This document shows positions 51,290 to 60,146 of a stretch of DNA of 64,000 nt, in pieces; the first letter of the stretch is position 1, and each line of letters begins with the position of its first letter. Below the pieces are notes generated by a model. The model was given only the letters and a program-made list of their open reading frames with translations. It did no database searches and was not told the origin of the DNA. Origin of the DNA: Dehalobacterium formicoaceticum. GTDB taxonomy: Bacteria; Bacillota; Dehalobacteriia; Dehalobacteriales; Dehalobacteriaceae. Made by a program: the position numbers and the translations under genes. The stretch lies in assembly GCF_002224645.1 (NCBI RefSeq), contig NZ_CP022121.1, forward strand, positions 3,254,501-3,318,500, read 5' to 3'.

Positions 51290-52618
51290 TTAATTCGTCA
51301 ATTCAAAGATGGATTTATGAGGATCATAAATCCCCCACTGATCAATGGCCGCTTTTAATTCCCCATGTTCTTTGGCATAATCTGACAAAGGAATGTTCTT
51401 CATGGCCGCCTCTGCTGCCTGATTTAAGGCTTTGACACCTGCTTCCAAACCCAGGGGATGAGCATGCATCCCGGCCCCGGCGCCAATGACAATATCGTTG
51501 CCCAAATCCTGCATCATCGCCGGGATCATGCCCGGATGAATGCCGGCACAGGGACTGGGGAAGGTTGGTTTCAGATCATGGAAAGGAGCCTGTAATGCCT
51601 GGGCGACCCGCACATATCTTTCCTTCATCCCGGGAACTTTACCATAGGCACTGTTGTAGACGACAAGATCCGCACCGTCTAATCTCATAAATTTACCGTG
51701 CACCAAATGGGAGGACAGTCCGGTATTTTCCCCCAAATACATGGCTCCGGCAAAGCAGGGATGGGCAAGGAGGGGCACATTGATCTCCGAATCTTCCGCC
51801 AAAGCTGCCAAACTGCCGTATCCTGAAGCATGCACATTTAACATCAAGGCTTCCGCCCCCAGCTCAAGGGCTCTTTTTGCTTTTTGCAGCATAATGTCCT
51901 GGCGATTGGTGATATTGGGGAAATAAAGGACTTTTTTGCCGGTCTCCTCATAAACTTCGTGCACAACCTGAACACAGGCTTTAATGCGGTCTTCCAAAGG
52001 CGCATGCACCGGATCGGCAATTAATTCGTCATCTTTAATAATATCTACTCCGGCTAAAGCCAGTTGTCTGAACTGTCTTTTGATTACATCGACGGGAATC
52101 CCGGTGCAAGGCTTGATCATGGCCATTACGGGCGGCCTTTCTTCGATGTTCAATAATTTCCTTAAGCCCTGAATCCCAAATTTCGGCCCTTTAAAGCCGG
52201 CGGTAAAGCTCTTGGGAAATTCCAATTCCAATAGCTTTAAATTATTGGTCATGGAAATATTGCCGAATACCGTGCTTAAAAGCTCCGGCATTTGATGGCC
52301 GATATTTTTCCAGGGGAAAGCGATTCTTACGATGCAAGACTTTTCTCCTTCCGGTGCATAAGCCTCATATCCGGGGACGGGAAAGACGCCGATAACCCGA
52401 CCCACGTGTTTCCGTCTCACTTCTGGTGTTTCATCGGGTACCGGCATCCATGTGCCTGTTGTCTGCTCTACCGCCACTGCTCCGGCCCGCATTAAAAAGT
52501 CACTGGTCTCCGCTTTCATTAAATAGGTGGCCACAATAAATTCGTCTAAGTTCAATGATTCTGGCTGACAAAAAATAATGGGATCATATTTTGTATGCAT
52601 AATCTTTGCACGCTCCAT
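51290..52618 (-). CDS. RuBisCO-like protein (form IV)
   Basis: A 442-aa RuBisCO large-subunit homologue. By alignment to spinach numbering it keeps Glu60 (here Glu51), Thr65 (Thr56), Asn123 (Asn120), Lys175 (Lys169), the carbamate/metal triad Lys201-Asp203-Glu204 (Lys195, Asp197, Glu198 in IIKDDEL), His294 (His286) and Lys334 (Lys327). It has lost Lys177 (Cys171), Arg295 (Pro), His327 and the SGG phosphate loop (CAG). It cannot be a true carboxylase but keeps the metal centre for enolase or isomerase chemistry. It begins two bases after the FGGY kinase stop. The substrate is unknown. Confidence 0.92.
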   Translation of the reverse strand: MERAKIMHTKYDPIIFCQPESLNLDEFIVATYLMKAETSDFLMRAGAVAVEQTTGTWMPVPDETPEVRRKHVGRVIGVFPVPGYEAYAPEGEKSCIVRIAFPWKNIGHQMPELLSTVFGNISMTNNLKLLELEFPKSFTAGFKGPKFGIQGLRKLLNIEERPPVMAMIKPCTGIPVDVIKRQFRQLALAGVDIIKDDELIADPVHAPLEDRIKACVQVVHEVYEETGKKVLYFPNITNRQDIMLQKAKRALELGAEALMLNVHASGYGSLAALAEDSEINVPLLAHPCFAGAMYLGENTGLSSHLVHGKFMRLDGADLVVYNSAYGKVPGMKERYVRVAQALQAPFHDLKPTFPSPCAGIHPGMIPAMMQDLGNDIVIGAGAGMHAHPLGLEAGVKALNQAAEAAMKNIPLSDYAKEHGELKAAIDQWGIYDPHKSIFELTN

Positions 52619-52620
52619 TC

Positions 52621-54252
52621 TTATGAATTTTTATTTAATACAGGATTGCTTTTAAACAATTCCTCCTGATACCTGGCTAAATCGTCATCATTTTCGTGAT
52701 TCTTCATGGTTGGATCCAATTCCAGCTCCCGCAAATATGAACATACATTAAAAGTATCTGACATTTGAACCTTTAATAATCCCTGATGACAATAATAGGC
52801 ATTTCGATAATAAATGGCATGGGCTTTATTGGGCTGATATGTTTTATCCGGAATTAGCAATTGGGCCAAGGTTTCTTTGATATCGGAAATATCCCCCACA
52901 GCATAAGCTGCCACCAACGCGCTGGCCAGTGTAGCACCTTCTTTTCTCTTTAATGTTACACCTTTGGCACTCAGGGCATCTGATTTGATTTGATTCCAAA
53001 CATCACTTTTACTGCCCCCTTCAGTGAAGATCACGTTATTAATATCCACACCTACATTTCTGATTTTGTCTGTAAAAGTGACATATTCATAGGCGATGGA
53101 TTCCAGAATGGCCCGCCACAGAACTCCGGTATCGGTAGCACTGGACATATTTAAGAAACATCCGGTGGCATTGGCTGCTTCATTACATCCCCCTTGTAAA
53201 TAGGGGAAAAACATGGTGCCATTAGATCCCGGGGGAACATTTTCTGCCAGGGCATTGGCTTCTTCATAAAAACTATTATCCCCGGTCCGGCCGATGACTC
53301 TGTCCCGAAACCACTGGAGGGACAGTCCCCCGGTGCGAATATAACCCCAGTAATAGTAGGTATCCGGTAGTGTTCCCGTAGTGAAGTACAAACCGGAATT
53401 GCGGCTTAGTTCCTCATTGATGCCATCCACCATCACACCGAACATGGCGGCGGTTCCCGCCACATCAGCAGCCATACCCGGTGACACAATCCCGCAGCCT
53501 AAGAAGGACTGCATGGTATCTCCGGCACCTGCCACAATGGGAACGCCCTGGGGCAGTCCGGTAAATTCTGCGGCCTCTTGGGAAAGATTGCCCACGATAT
53601 CCCAGGGTTTTACGATGCGGGGCAATATCTCCATCGGGATGCCAAACATGTCCATCTGTTTCCGGGACCAGGTCTTTTCTACAGCGTTAAAGCCGATTAA
53701 CCAGCCGGAGATGGTGCTCCAGTCGATAAACATATCCTTGGCTTTTAATCCGGCTAATTTAGATAAAACATAAGGCCCGTTATTCATGATTTTGGCACCG
53801 TGTTTTTTAAATGCTTCATGATTTTTTAAGAGCCACATGGCGATGACAGTGGGCTGTAACGCCTCAACAATGGAGTTGCCGCTTTCTTCAATCCAAATCG
53901 GTTCACAATTTTCTTTAATCCACTTTGCTTCTTTTTCTGCCCGGGAATCCAGATAGGGAATAAATGGAGTGATGGCATTGCCCTCTTCATCCACCCCCAC
54001 AACCCCGCAAATGATCCCATCACCACAAATTGCCCGTACATCTCGGGGATCGATACCGCTTTTGGTTAAGCATTGTTTGATGCCATTTAATGCTGATGTC
54101 ACATAAGCATCAGCGTCCAACTCTGCCCAGCAGGGCTGAGGATATAATATTTCATTTGCTGTAGCATGTTGAGCAACACTATTAAAATTTTCATCATAAA
54201 GCACAACTTTGGTGCTTTGGGTTCCGCAATCGAGGCTGATATAGTATTTCAT
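52621..54252 (-). CDS. FGGY-family carbohydrate kinase
   Basis: A 543-aa sugar kinase. The N-terminal phosphate-binding motif is YISLDCGTQSTKVVLY; the second domain has GAGDTMQSFLGCG and the C-terminal signature FTEGGSKSDVWNQIKSDAL. The length and WAELDADAYV stretch recall xylulokinase-like members. It should phosphorylate a polyol or ketose that is then used by the adjacent RuBisCO-like protein. It follows the SorC regulator by 40 bp. Confidence 0.92.
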   Translation of the reverse strand: MKYYISLDCGTQSTKVVLYDENFNSVAQHATANEILYPQPCWAELDADAYVTSALNGIKQCLTKSGIDPRDVRAICGDGIICGVVGVDEEGNAITPFIPYLDSRAEKEAKWIKENCEPIWIEESGNSIVEALQPTVIAMWLLKNHEAFKKHGAKIMNNGPYVLSKLAGLKAKDMFIDWSTISGWLIGFNAVEKTWSRKQMDMFGIPMEILPRIVKPWDIVGNLSQEAAEFTGLPQGVPIVAGAGDTMQSFLGCGIVSPGMAADVAGTAAMFGVMVDGINEELSRNSGLYFTTGTLPDTYYYWGYIRTGGLSLQWFRDRVIGRTGDNSFYEEANALAENVPPGSNGTMFFPYLQGGCNEAANATGCFLNMSSATDTGVLWRAILESIAYEYVTFTDKIRNVGVDINNVIFTEGGSKSDVWNQIKSDALSAKGVTLKRKEGATLASALVAAYAVGDISDIKETLAQLLIPDKTYQPNKAHAIYYRNAYYCHQGLLKVQMSDTFNVCSYLRELELDPTMKNHENDDDLARYQEELFKSNPVLNKNS

Positions 54253-54291
54253 CTAGATCCCCCTTAACATTTTTGCTTTCATTTCTTTTAT

Positions 54292-55218
54292 TTATTGTAA
54301 CAATTCCCTGGCTGTCTCTGAGTTGGTACAAAAAATATCAATGATCCCTCCCTTTAAAGCAGCCCGTATGGCTTCTGTCTTTCCCAGTCCCTCGGCGGCA
54401 GCTATAACACAGGGACATTTTTTGATGTGCCTGATTTTTGCACCTAAAAACATATCGCTCTGTTCCTTTAGAATTTCGTTACCCTCTGCATCAATAAAGG
54501 AACCGGCAATAATTGCCTGTGCCCCCTTTTGATGGGCCGTTAAAATTTCTTCATTACTGATATCGCATTGACTAAGGCTGGATTCAGTGGTAGTTTGTCC
54601 TATTCCGGTAATAATGATGTCCAGTTTTTCGTAGGCTTCAAAAACCGGTTTGATGGCCGGATTATTGATTAATTCTTTTCTGATTTTTTCTTCCCGGATA
54701 ACCATGGGCGTACTTAATACCATATGACCGGCATTCAAACGTTCGGAAAATCTTCGGCAATTATTATTGGCATACCAGTCGATGCCCCGGGATGTCGCCC
54801 CGGCCAGCAAGGGAATAAATTTCAGATCTTCACTATTGTGAATCATCGTATAGCTGGAGCACATTGCCAGTGTTTTGCCGGCGGAGATGCCAATATAGTC
54901 ACCTGGACGTACTTTTGATGAAACAACTCTGGATAGTTCTTCGGCAATTGCTCTTAATGGTTCCTTGCCGTAGGTATCTACCACCAGGACATCGGAAAGA
55001 TGAAATTTATTTTTAATATCATCGGCTAATTTGTAAGCTTCAGAAAAAGGATCCTTGACGGTAATGGAAACAATGTTTTTTTCTCTGGCTTCAGATAAAA
55101 TCCTGCTCACTTGAGGCCGGGAGATATACATCTTCTTGGCAATTTCACTTTGACTTAAACCTTCAAGATAATATAATTTGCTAATATCTACCATCAATTT
55201 CAACCTGGTTGAATCCAT
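54292..55218 (-). CDS. SorC/DeoR-type sugar-binding regulator
   Basis: A 308-aa regulator: N-terminal HTH (YYLEGLSQSEIAKKMYISRPQVSRIL) and a C-terminal sugar-phosphate-binding domain (GISAGKTLA, ITGIGQTTTESS). I start it at MDSTRLK (ATG at 55218), the family's usual beginning; the frame is open 24 codons further. It heads the kinase-RLP-phosphatase cluster and probably senses the phosphorylated sugar made by the kinase. Confidence 0.91.
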   Translation of the reverse strand: MDSTRLKLMVDISKLYYLEGLSQSEIAKKMYISRPQVSRILSEAREKNIVSITVKDPFSEAYKLADDIKNKFHLSDVLVVDTYGKEPLRAIAEELSRVVSSKVRPGDYIGISAGKTLAMCSSYTMIHNSEDLKFIPLLAGATSRGIDWYANNNCRRFSERLNAGHMVLSTPMVIREEKIRKELINNPAIKPVFEAYEKLDIIITGIGQTTTESSLSQCDISNEEILTAHQKGAQAIIAGSFIDAEGNEILKEQSDMFLGAKIRHIKKCPCVIAAAEGLGKTEAIRAALKGGIIDIFCTNSETARELLQ

Positions 55219-55332
55219 CAAATCACATCTTTCAGCAAGTGTTATGATCATTCTAACTAAAATTATACTATAAGAAAAAGCATTCTTCAATCATTTGTGC
55301 ACTTATGAACATTTGTGCAATAAAACAGAGGG

Positions 55333-55399
55333 GGTAAAACAGGGGACGGTTCTTTGTTCGATGATGCTCATCGAACAAAGAACCGTCCCCTGTTTTACC
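55333..55399. repeat. Perfect 67-bp palindrome of the GGGGACGGTTC family
   Basis: Two 32-bp arms that are exact reverse complements (starting GGTAAAACAGGGGACGGTTC) separated by TGC. It contains the GGGGACGGTTC core seen at 20860-21008. It lies between the end of the nitrogenase-like operon and the start of sorC and could form a long RNA hairpin, though no T run follows. Confidence 0.95.
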
Positions 55400-55411
55400 A
55401 CTGTATAACCT

Positions 55412-56725
55412 TTAGAAATTAAGACCGTTTAATAGCTGCTCTACCAGCAGAAGACTCCCCTGGATACCTAAATGGGTTTTGGGGATCACATCGAGATAGC
55501 CCAGGCTGGGCAGTTCAATTTCGATGCCGCTGAAGATCTGCTCCTGTAATTTCAGCTGGGCAATGGTACTCCCGTTGGACAAGACAATATCGCTTTTGGC
55601 TGCAAAAATATCCCGCTGCCAGGCAGACTCCAGGTGGTGCTCCTTTAACAAATCCTGCACTTGTTCTTCATATAAACCAGGATCATCCTCCGGGAGATTT
55701 AGGCTTGTCGGCACCATGCCCAGGTATTGAAAAAGAAAATCCGTATAAGCCAGGAGGGCTGAGGACGGGGCTTCAACTGCGAAGGTCGTTCCCTTGGGCA
55801 GTCCGGTCAGAGCATATACATTGGAAATCGGAATATAGGCGTCGGCCCGGGCTTTTTCCAGGGCCGAGATCAAGGAACGGCTTGTAAAGGATGCTCCCCC
55901 GGCCAGGCTCTCCTCCCTTAAAACTCCTTCAAAATAGGACTGAGTCAGATCGAAGCCGATGGGCAGCCCCCTGTCAAATAAAAAGTAGGGCATCCCCAAA
56001 GCTTCTTGCAGATATTTTGCCACCTCCAGACCTAATTCCGGATAGAGGATCACATTCAGGTCGGCCTGGGGAATTTTTTTGATTTCCTCCAGGCTGGTAT
56101 CTGCGCACAAAACACAATTGATCTGGAGACCGCATGCATTGAAAAGCCGTTCCATTTCCTGAATATCTCCTAGAAAATATTTATTGTAAATGGAAATTCC
56201 GATTAAGTTGACCAAATTGCCCTGTTTCTTGCCCGGTGCTGTTTCTAGAGGAAGACTTTTCAACAAGACAATCAATGCATCCTGAAAGCCACGATAAAAG
56301 TTTTGGGAATATCCGGGATTCTCGATGGTAATCACATGGGAATGGTGAATTTTTTTGGCGGCAATCCCAGCCAAATCGTCTCCGATTAAAGCAGCCCCGG
56401 GTGAATTGACGATCGCCACTAAATCCTGATCCTGTTTGTCAATATAATCTAATAAATCATTCAGTTTCTCCCCGCTGCCATATACATAATCATAGCTGTC
56501 CAGATAGGTACAAGGTACTCTGGGTTGTTTAAAATAAAATTTATCCGGATAGTTCAGGGGGTCGAAGGATGTTTGCCTGGGAAAGCGGCTGTCGGAAATA
56601 GCGCTGTGGTAATATTTGCAGCCTGTAGGCCCGTTGATAATCACCACGGACTTGTTGATGCCTTCCAAAGCAAAAACGATGCCCGATAAACTATCGGGTG
56701 TGATATTTTTGGAATAATATTTCAT
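55412..56725 (-). CDS. Nitrogenase component 1-like protein, NifK-type
   Basis: A 437-aa member of the NifD/NifK/BchN/BchB superfamily. Near the N-terminus it has Cys36 (NGPTGCKYYH) and Cys72 (RVPCTYLDS), at positions used for cluster ligands, but the third position is Pro109 in NSPGAALIGDDL where other members have TC before xxxxIGDDL. The C-terminal half has no FeMo-cofactor His/Cys that I can identify. Its start overlaps the end of the NifH-NifD fusion by 35 bp, so the two are translationally coupled and probably form a heteromer like NifDK or BchNB. It is the last gene of the operon. Confidence 0.87.
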   Translation of the reverse strand: MKYYSKNITPDSLSGIVFALEGINKSVVIINGPTGCKYYHSAISDSRFPRQTSFDPLNYPDKFYFKQPRVPCTYLDSYDYVYGSGEKLNDLLDYIDKQDQDLVAIVNSPGAALIGDDLAGIAAKKIHHSHVITIENPGYSQNFYRGFQDALIVLLKSLPLETAPGKKQGNLVNLIGISIYNKYFLGDIQEMERLFNACGLQINCVLCADTSLEEIKKIPQADLNVILYPELGLEVAKYLQEALGMPYFLFDRGLPIGFDLTQSYFEGVLREESLAGGASFTSRSLISALEKARADAYIPISNVYALTGLPKGTTFAVEAPSSALLAYTDFLFQYLGMVPTSLNLPEDDPGLYEEQVQDLLKEHHLESAWQRDIFAAKSDIVLSNGSTIAQLKLQEQIFSGIEIELPSLGYLDVIPKTHLGIQGSLLLVEQLLNGLNF

Positions 56726-58901
56726 CTTTTTTCCACCCTTCCACCAGATTTATCTGCATAAGCTTGGCCCATCTTTTGGCCAAGCACAATCCGGAAAAGA
56801 AACCCACATCGGGGGTATAGGGGATGGTATCGGCCACCACCTTCCCTTCCAAATCGGAAATGGCATAATTGGACAGGAAAAGATCCGGCCTTAGTTCTTG
56901 AATATCCTTTTCCCGGGCTCTCGGATCATATTTTTCCTCCAGGGGAAATTGACCGCCAAAGCGAGTCACAAAAACAGCATCCTGAGAAAAATCCAAAATG
57001 CCGACCTTTACAATCTCCATCCCGGCATCCAGGGCCACTTCCAAAAGCCAATCCAGTTGATGGTTGTAGGCAACCACCATTAATTTTTTCCCTTTTAGCA
57101 CCTTTTTCAATGCTTCTATTTCACGCCGGTAAACCGCTTCATTGTCCGCAATAACTTGAGGCAGCAGATGGGTCTTATGGAAAAAATCCGCCACCTTGGC
57201 CAGCCAGTTTTTCGTTTCATAAAAACCGATGGGGAACGGATCATCCAAAAAAACCGCCCCATACTCCTTTTGAAAAAAGCGTTTTAGCAGCCGCCCGGTA
57301 TAATCCTGGTGGGCCAGGATATTCAAAGGCGCCCTCATAAAATTCCGGATCTGATCCACAGTGGTTTCGCACAAATAACGGCAGTTGACCGTGATGCCTA
57401 AAGGGGTCAGTAAATCTGTAATGGCAGTGAAATTATCAGGGGTGTTTTTGGCCACCACCTTTTCCGAGATGATGTTTACGGTATCCGGCAAGGGAGATGC
57501 TTCCCGGTCAATCAAAGCTTTGGCAATGTTGAGATAGGCCAGGATCATGCCCTGAAGATAATCTCCTCCGATATTGCCGTCGGTGACAATGGGGATAACA
57601 GGTAGATCTTCTTCCTCCAAAGCGGCCATGGCGGTAAGGTCATCTCCGATGATGCCTGAAGGACAGGTACTGACCAGGATCACCGCCTTGGGCTGATCTC
57701 TTTTGGCCTCCTCTACCTTTCCCTTGAGCAGCTGGGCACCGCCAAAGACCATGGTTTTTTCATCCATTTTTGTCGACATCAGATTTGGGGCGATAGATAC
57801 AGGCAAAAGGCTGCCCCGTTCGAAAAGGCCCCTTCTGCCGCAAGAAGTCACCCCTTGATAGGTAATATAAGTGCAGCTTTTCGGCCCATGGGCCACGACA
57901 ATGGCATCCTGCACATGGACACTTATGGTAACAGCCCCATTAAAGGCACAGCCCCGCAGGGGTTCCTGGGAAACAATGCTCTTGGAAAAATATTGATCAT
58001 CATCCAGTTTGGTAGGGTATGCCTCTGCTCCCGCCATAATTTCTGACGGGGCAGCATCCTCCCTTTGCTCCGGTTTTTTAGGAACCGGGGACTGCTCCAG
58101 TCCTAAGACAATCTTTTCTAATTCTTCATCTGTTAAAGGCTTGGCAGCATACAATAGGGGACCTGCGATAATCTTTTGAGCCAGTTCCTTAAAGATCCCG
58201 GCTAGGGGCGAATGACTCCATCCTTCCACGATAGTCTGCCCGGTTTTTTCACCCAGGGCAAATTCATCCCTTCTGGGAATGACCGCAAAGACAGGCAGCT
58301 CCACCGCCTGGGCAAAGCCTTCCACCCGTTCCTTTTCACCCTGCACGTTACGCATATTCCAAATCAGTCCGGCCACCCGTTTTTTACCGTAATCGTAATT
58401 TTTAATACCCCGCAAAATATTATTGGCCGCATAGAGGGACATGAACTCTCCTGAGGTAACGATATAAATTTCATCGGCATATTCCTCACGAATAGGTACG
58501 GCAAATCCTCCGCAGACCACATCCCCCAGCACATCGTAGAGCACCAGGTCATAGGCGCGCTTCTGCAGATTCAAGGCATTGAGCAGTTCAAAGGTGGATA
58601 AAATGCCTCTCCCCGCACACCCCACCCCGGGCTCGGGGCCTCCCGCCTCAATACAGTCAACGCCGCCAAATCCAGTGCAGAGGATATCACTCAATTGATA
58701 ATCCATAGGATTGGTGTTCTTCAGATAATCCAGTACGGTTTGAATTTTTTGACCTTTGAGCAGCAATCGGGTGGAATCATGCTTGGGATCACAGCCGATT
58801 TGCAGCACATGCCGGTCTGCTTGGGACAAAGCGGCGGAAATATTGGCGCAGATGGTGGATTTGCCGATGCCGCCTTTGCCGTAGATGGCAACCTTTTTCA
58901 T
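56691..58901 (-). CDS. NifH-NifD-like fusion protein (reductase plus nitrogenase component 1)
   Basis: A 736-aa protein joining two components that are normally separate. Residues 1-~265 are a NifH/BchL-type iron-protein: P-loop GKGGIGKST (8-16), QIGCDPKHDST, and both [4Fe-4S] ligands Cys95 (GVGCAGRG) and Cys130 (DVVCGGFA). A Pro/Glu-rich linker (~270-305) leads to a NifD-type domain with the three cluster cysteines Cys318 (RGCAFNG), Cys343 (GPKSCTY) and Cys413 (STCPSGIIGDDL). The fusion means a fixed 1:1 ratio of electron donor and acceptor, unlike nitrogenase. It follows the propeller gene by 41 bp. Likely ATP-driven reduction of an unknown substrate. Confidence 0.92.
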   Translation of the reverse strand: MKKVAIYGKGGIGKSTICANISAALSQADRHVLQIGCDPKHDSTRLLLKGQKIQTVLDYLKNTNPMDYQLSDILCTGFGGVDCIEAGGPEPGVGCAGRGILSTFELLNALNLQKRAYDLVLYDVLGDVVCGGFAVPIREEYADEIYIVTSGEFMSLYAANNILRGIKNYDYGKKRVAGLIWNMRNVQGEKERVEGFAQAVELPVFAVIPRRDEFALGEKTGQTIVEGWSHSPLAGIFKELAQKIIAGPLLYAAKPLTDEELEKIVLGLEQSPVPKKPEQREDAAPSEIMAGAEAYPTKLDDDQYFSKSIVSQEPLRGCAFNGAVTISVHVQDAIVVAHGPKSCTYITYQGVTSCGRRGLFERGSLLPVSIAPNLMSTKMDEKTMVFGGAQLLKGKVEEAKRDQPKAVILVSTCPSGIIGDDLTAMAALEEEDLPVIPIVTDGNIGGDYLQGMILAYLNIAKALIDREASPLPDTVNIISEKVVAKNTPDNFTAITDLLTPLGITVNCRYLCETTVDQIRNFMRAPLNILAHQDYTGRLLKRFFQKEYGAVFLDDPFPIGFYETKNWLAKVADFFHKTHLLPQVIADNEAVYRREIEALKKVLKGKKLMVVAYNHQLDWLLEVALDAGMEIVKVGILDFSQDAVFVTRFGGQFPLEEKYDPRAREKDIQELRPDLFLSNYAISDLEGKVVADTIPYTPDVGFFSGLCLAKRWAKLMQINLVEGWKKDEILFQKYHTR

Positions 58902-58942
58902 AATATCACTTCTTTTTTATGGTTATTTTTAAAACTCTTTGT

Positions 58943-60142
58943 TCACTTCTTCAGGATATCGGGAAACTTTCCTTTTAACTGGTCCAGTGTTACATCTTTT
59001 AAACGGATGGTTTTCATTTCTCCCTTATTTCCCCCGGCTAAGACATCCCCATTGGGTAAGAGAAGCAAAGCGGAGACATATTGATTAAAGCCTAAAATCT
59101 TTTGACCAAGTTTCCAGGAATTTTCCTTATCAGGAATGCGGCTCAGGATTTGCATGGCACCGAAGCTTCCCCCCACCAACACCTCATCCGGTGATAAAAG
59201 CAAAAAGCCGGCAACATAATGATCAAAACCTGTGATTTCCTGAAGGATTTCCCAGGTATTTTTGTTTTGGGCATTGTGTCCCAGGATTTTGATGATACCG
59301 TCGCTTCCCCCCATGAGCACATGGCCCTCCGGCAGCAGCAAAGCCGTGGTGATATAGCTTTGTTTACCATCAACAGTTTCCTGTACCAGCCAATTATCAC
59401 CAACATCAGGATTATGCCGGAGAATTTTTATTTCTCCTTTATATCCGGCAATGAGGATCCTCTCCTCCGGCAGCAATAAGGATACTGTTGAGACAGCTTC
59501 CATGGTTTGGTGGATTTTCCAGATGTTACTCCCCTCGTCAAAGCGGATGATTTCCACTTCGCCCCGAATTCCCCCCACCAATACATCCCCATTGGGCAGG
59601 AGCAATAAATTTTCCACATAATGGTCACTGCCCTCAATCTCTTGCTTTATAATCCATCGGCCTTCCTGCCCGGGGTCGGGACCCAGCACTTTCAACTCCC
59701 CGGAGACACCCCCCGCCAGTACATCACCGTCAGGCAGGTGGATGGCAGTATGGGAATAATCATTAAACCCGGTAATGATTTGGCCGACCTTCCAGCCGAA
59801 CTCATCTTGAGATGGGGGGCTGAGAACTTTTATGCCCTCCTGACTACCCGCCACCAGAATCTGGCCATCGGGCAGCAATAATAAATCGTGGATATAAGCA
59901 TCAAATGCACTGAGACTTTGGTCCACTTCCCACAAGCCTTTAATGAGGGCTGGATACTGGGCCTGAAAGGCAGGCAGCAGTTCCGTCAGGATCCGGTCTT
60001 GTTCCCCCTGCACCTGGGTCATCTTTTCCTCAAATTCAGGGGTCAAGTAACCGCTATCATTTAACTGCCGATACAGTTCTTCCAGTTCATCCAGCAGACC
60101 TTTGTATTTGATCATCATTTCTTTTAATGTTTGAACATTCAT
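58943..60142 (-). CDS. Seven-repeat beta-propeller protein with N-terminal coiled coil
   Basis: A 399-aa protein, no signal peptide. After a helical N-terminus (about 1-80, YKGLLDELEELYRQL) it has seven repeats of about 45 residues with the pattern Y-x-x-x-LLLPNGDVLVGG-x-x-GE-[IV]K-[IV]L, ending in KDVTLDQLKGKFPDI. Seven such units should close a seven-bladed propeller of the WD40/Kelch-like type. Propellers are platforms for protein assembly. It lies four bases after the VWA gene, so its partner is probably the VWA/AAA pair or the nitrogenase-like complex. Confidence 0.83.
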   Translation of the reverse strand: MNVQTLKEMMIKYKGLLDELEELYRQLNDSGYLTPEFEEKMTQVQGEQDRILTELLPAFQAQYPALIKGLWEVDQSLSAFDAYIHDLLLLPDGQILVAGSQEGIKVLSPPSQDEFGWKVGQIITGFNDYSHTAIHLPDGDVLAGGVSGELKVLGPDPGQEGRWIIKQEIEGSDHYVENLLLLPNGDVLVGGIRGEVEIIRFDEGSNIWKIHQTMEAVSTVSLLLPEERILIAGYKGEIKILRHNPDVGDNWLVQETVDGKQSYITTALLLPEGHVLMGGSDGIIKILGHNAQNKNTWEILQEITGFDHYVAGFLLLSPDEVLVGGSFGAMQILSRIPDKENSWKLGQKILGFNQYVSALLLLPNGDVLAGGNKGEMKTIRLKDVTLDQLKGKFPDILKK

Positions 60143-60146
60143 GATC

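Noticed and set aside
51290-52618. True carboxylating RuBisCO
   Set aside because: Lys177, Arg295, His327 and the SGG phosphate-binding loop are replaced, so it is a RuBisCO-like protein.
55412-58901. Nitrogen fixation genes (nifH, nifD, nifK)
   Set aside because: The NifH and NifD parts are fused, the NifK-like protein lacks one cluster cysteine, I see no cofactor ligands, and there is no nifB, nifE, nifN or nifV homologue in view.
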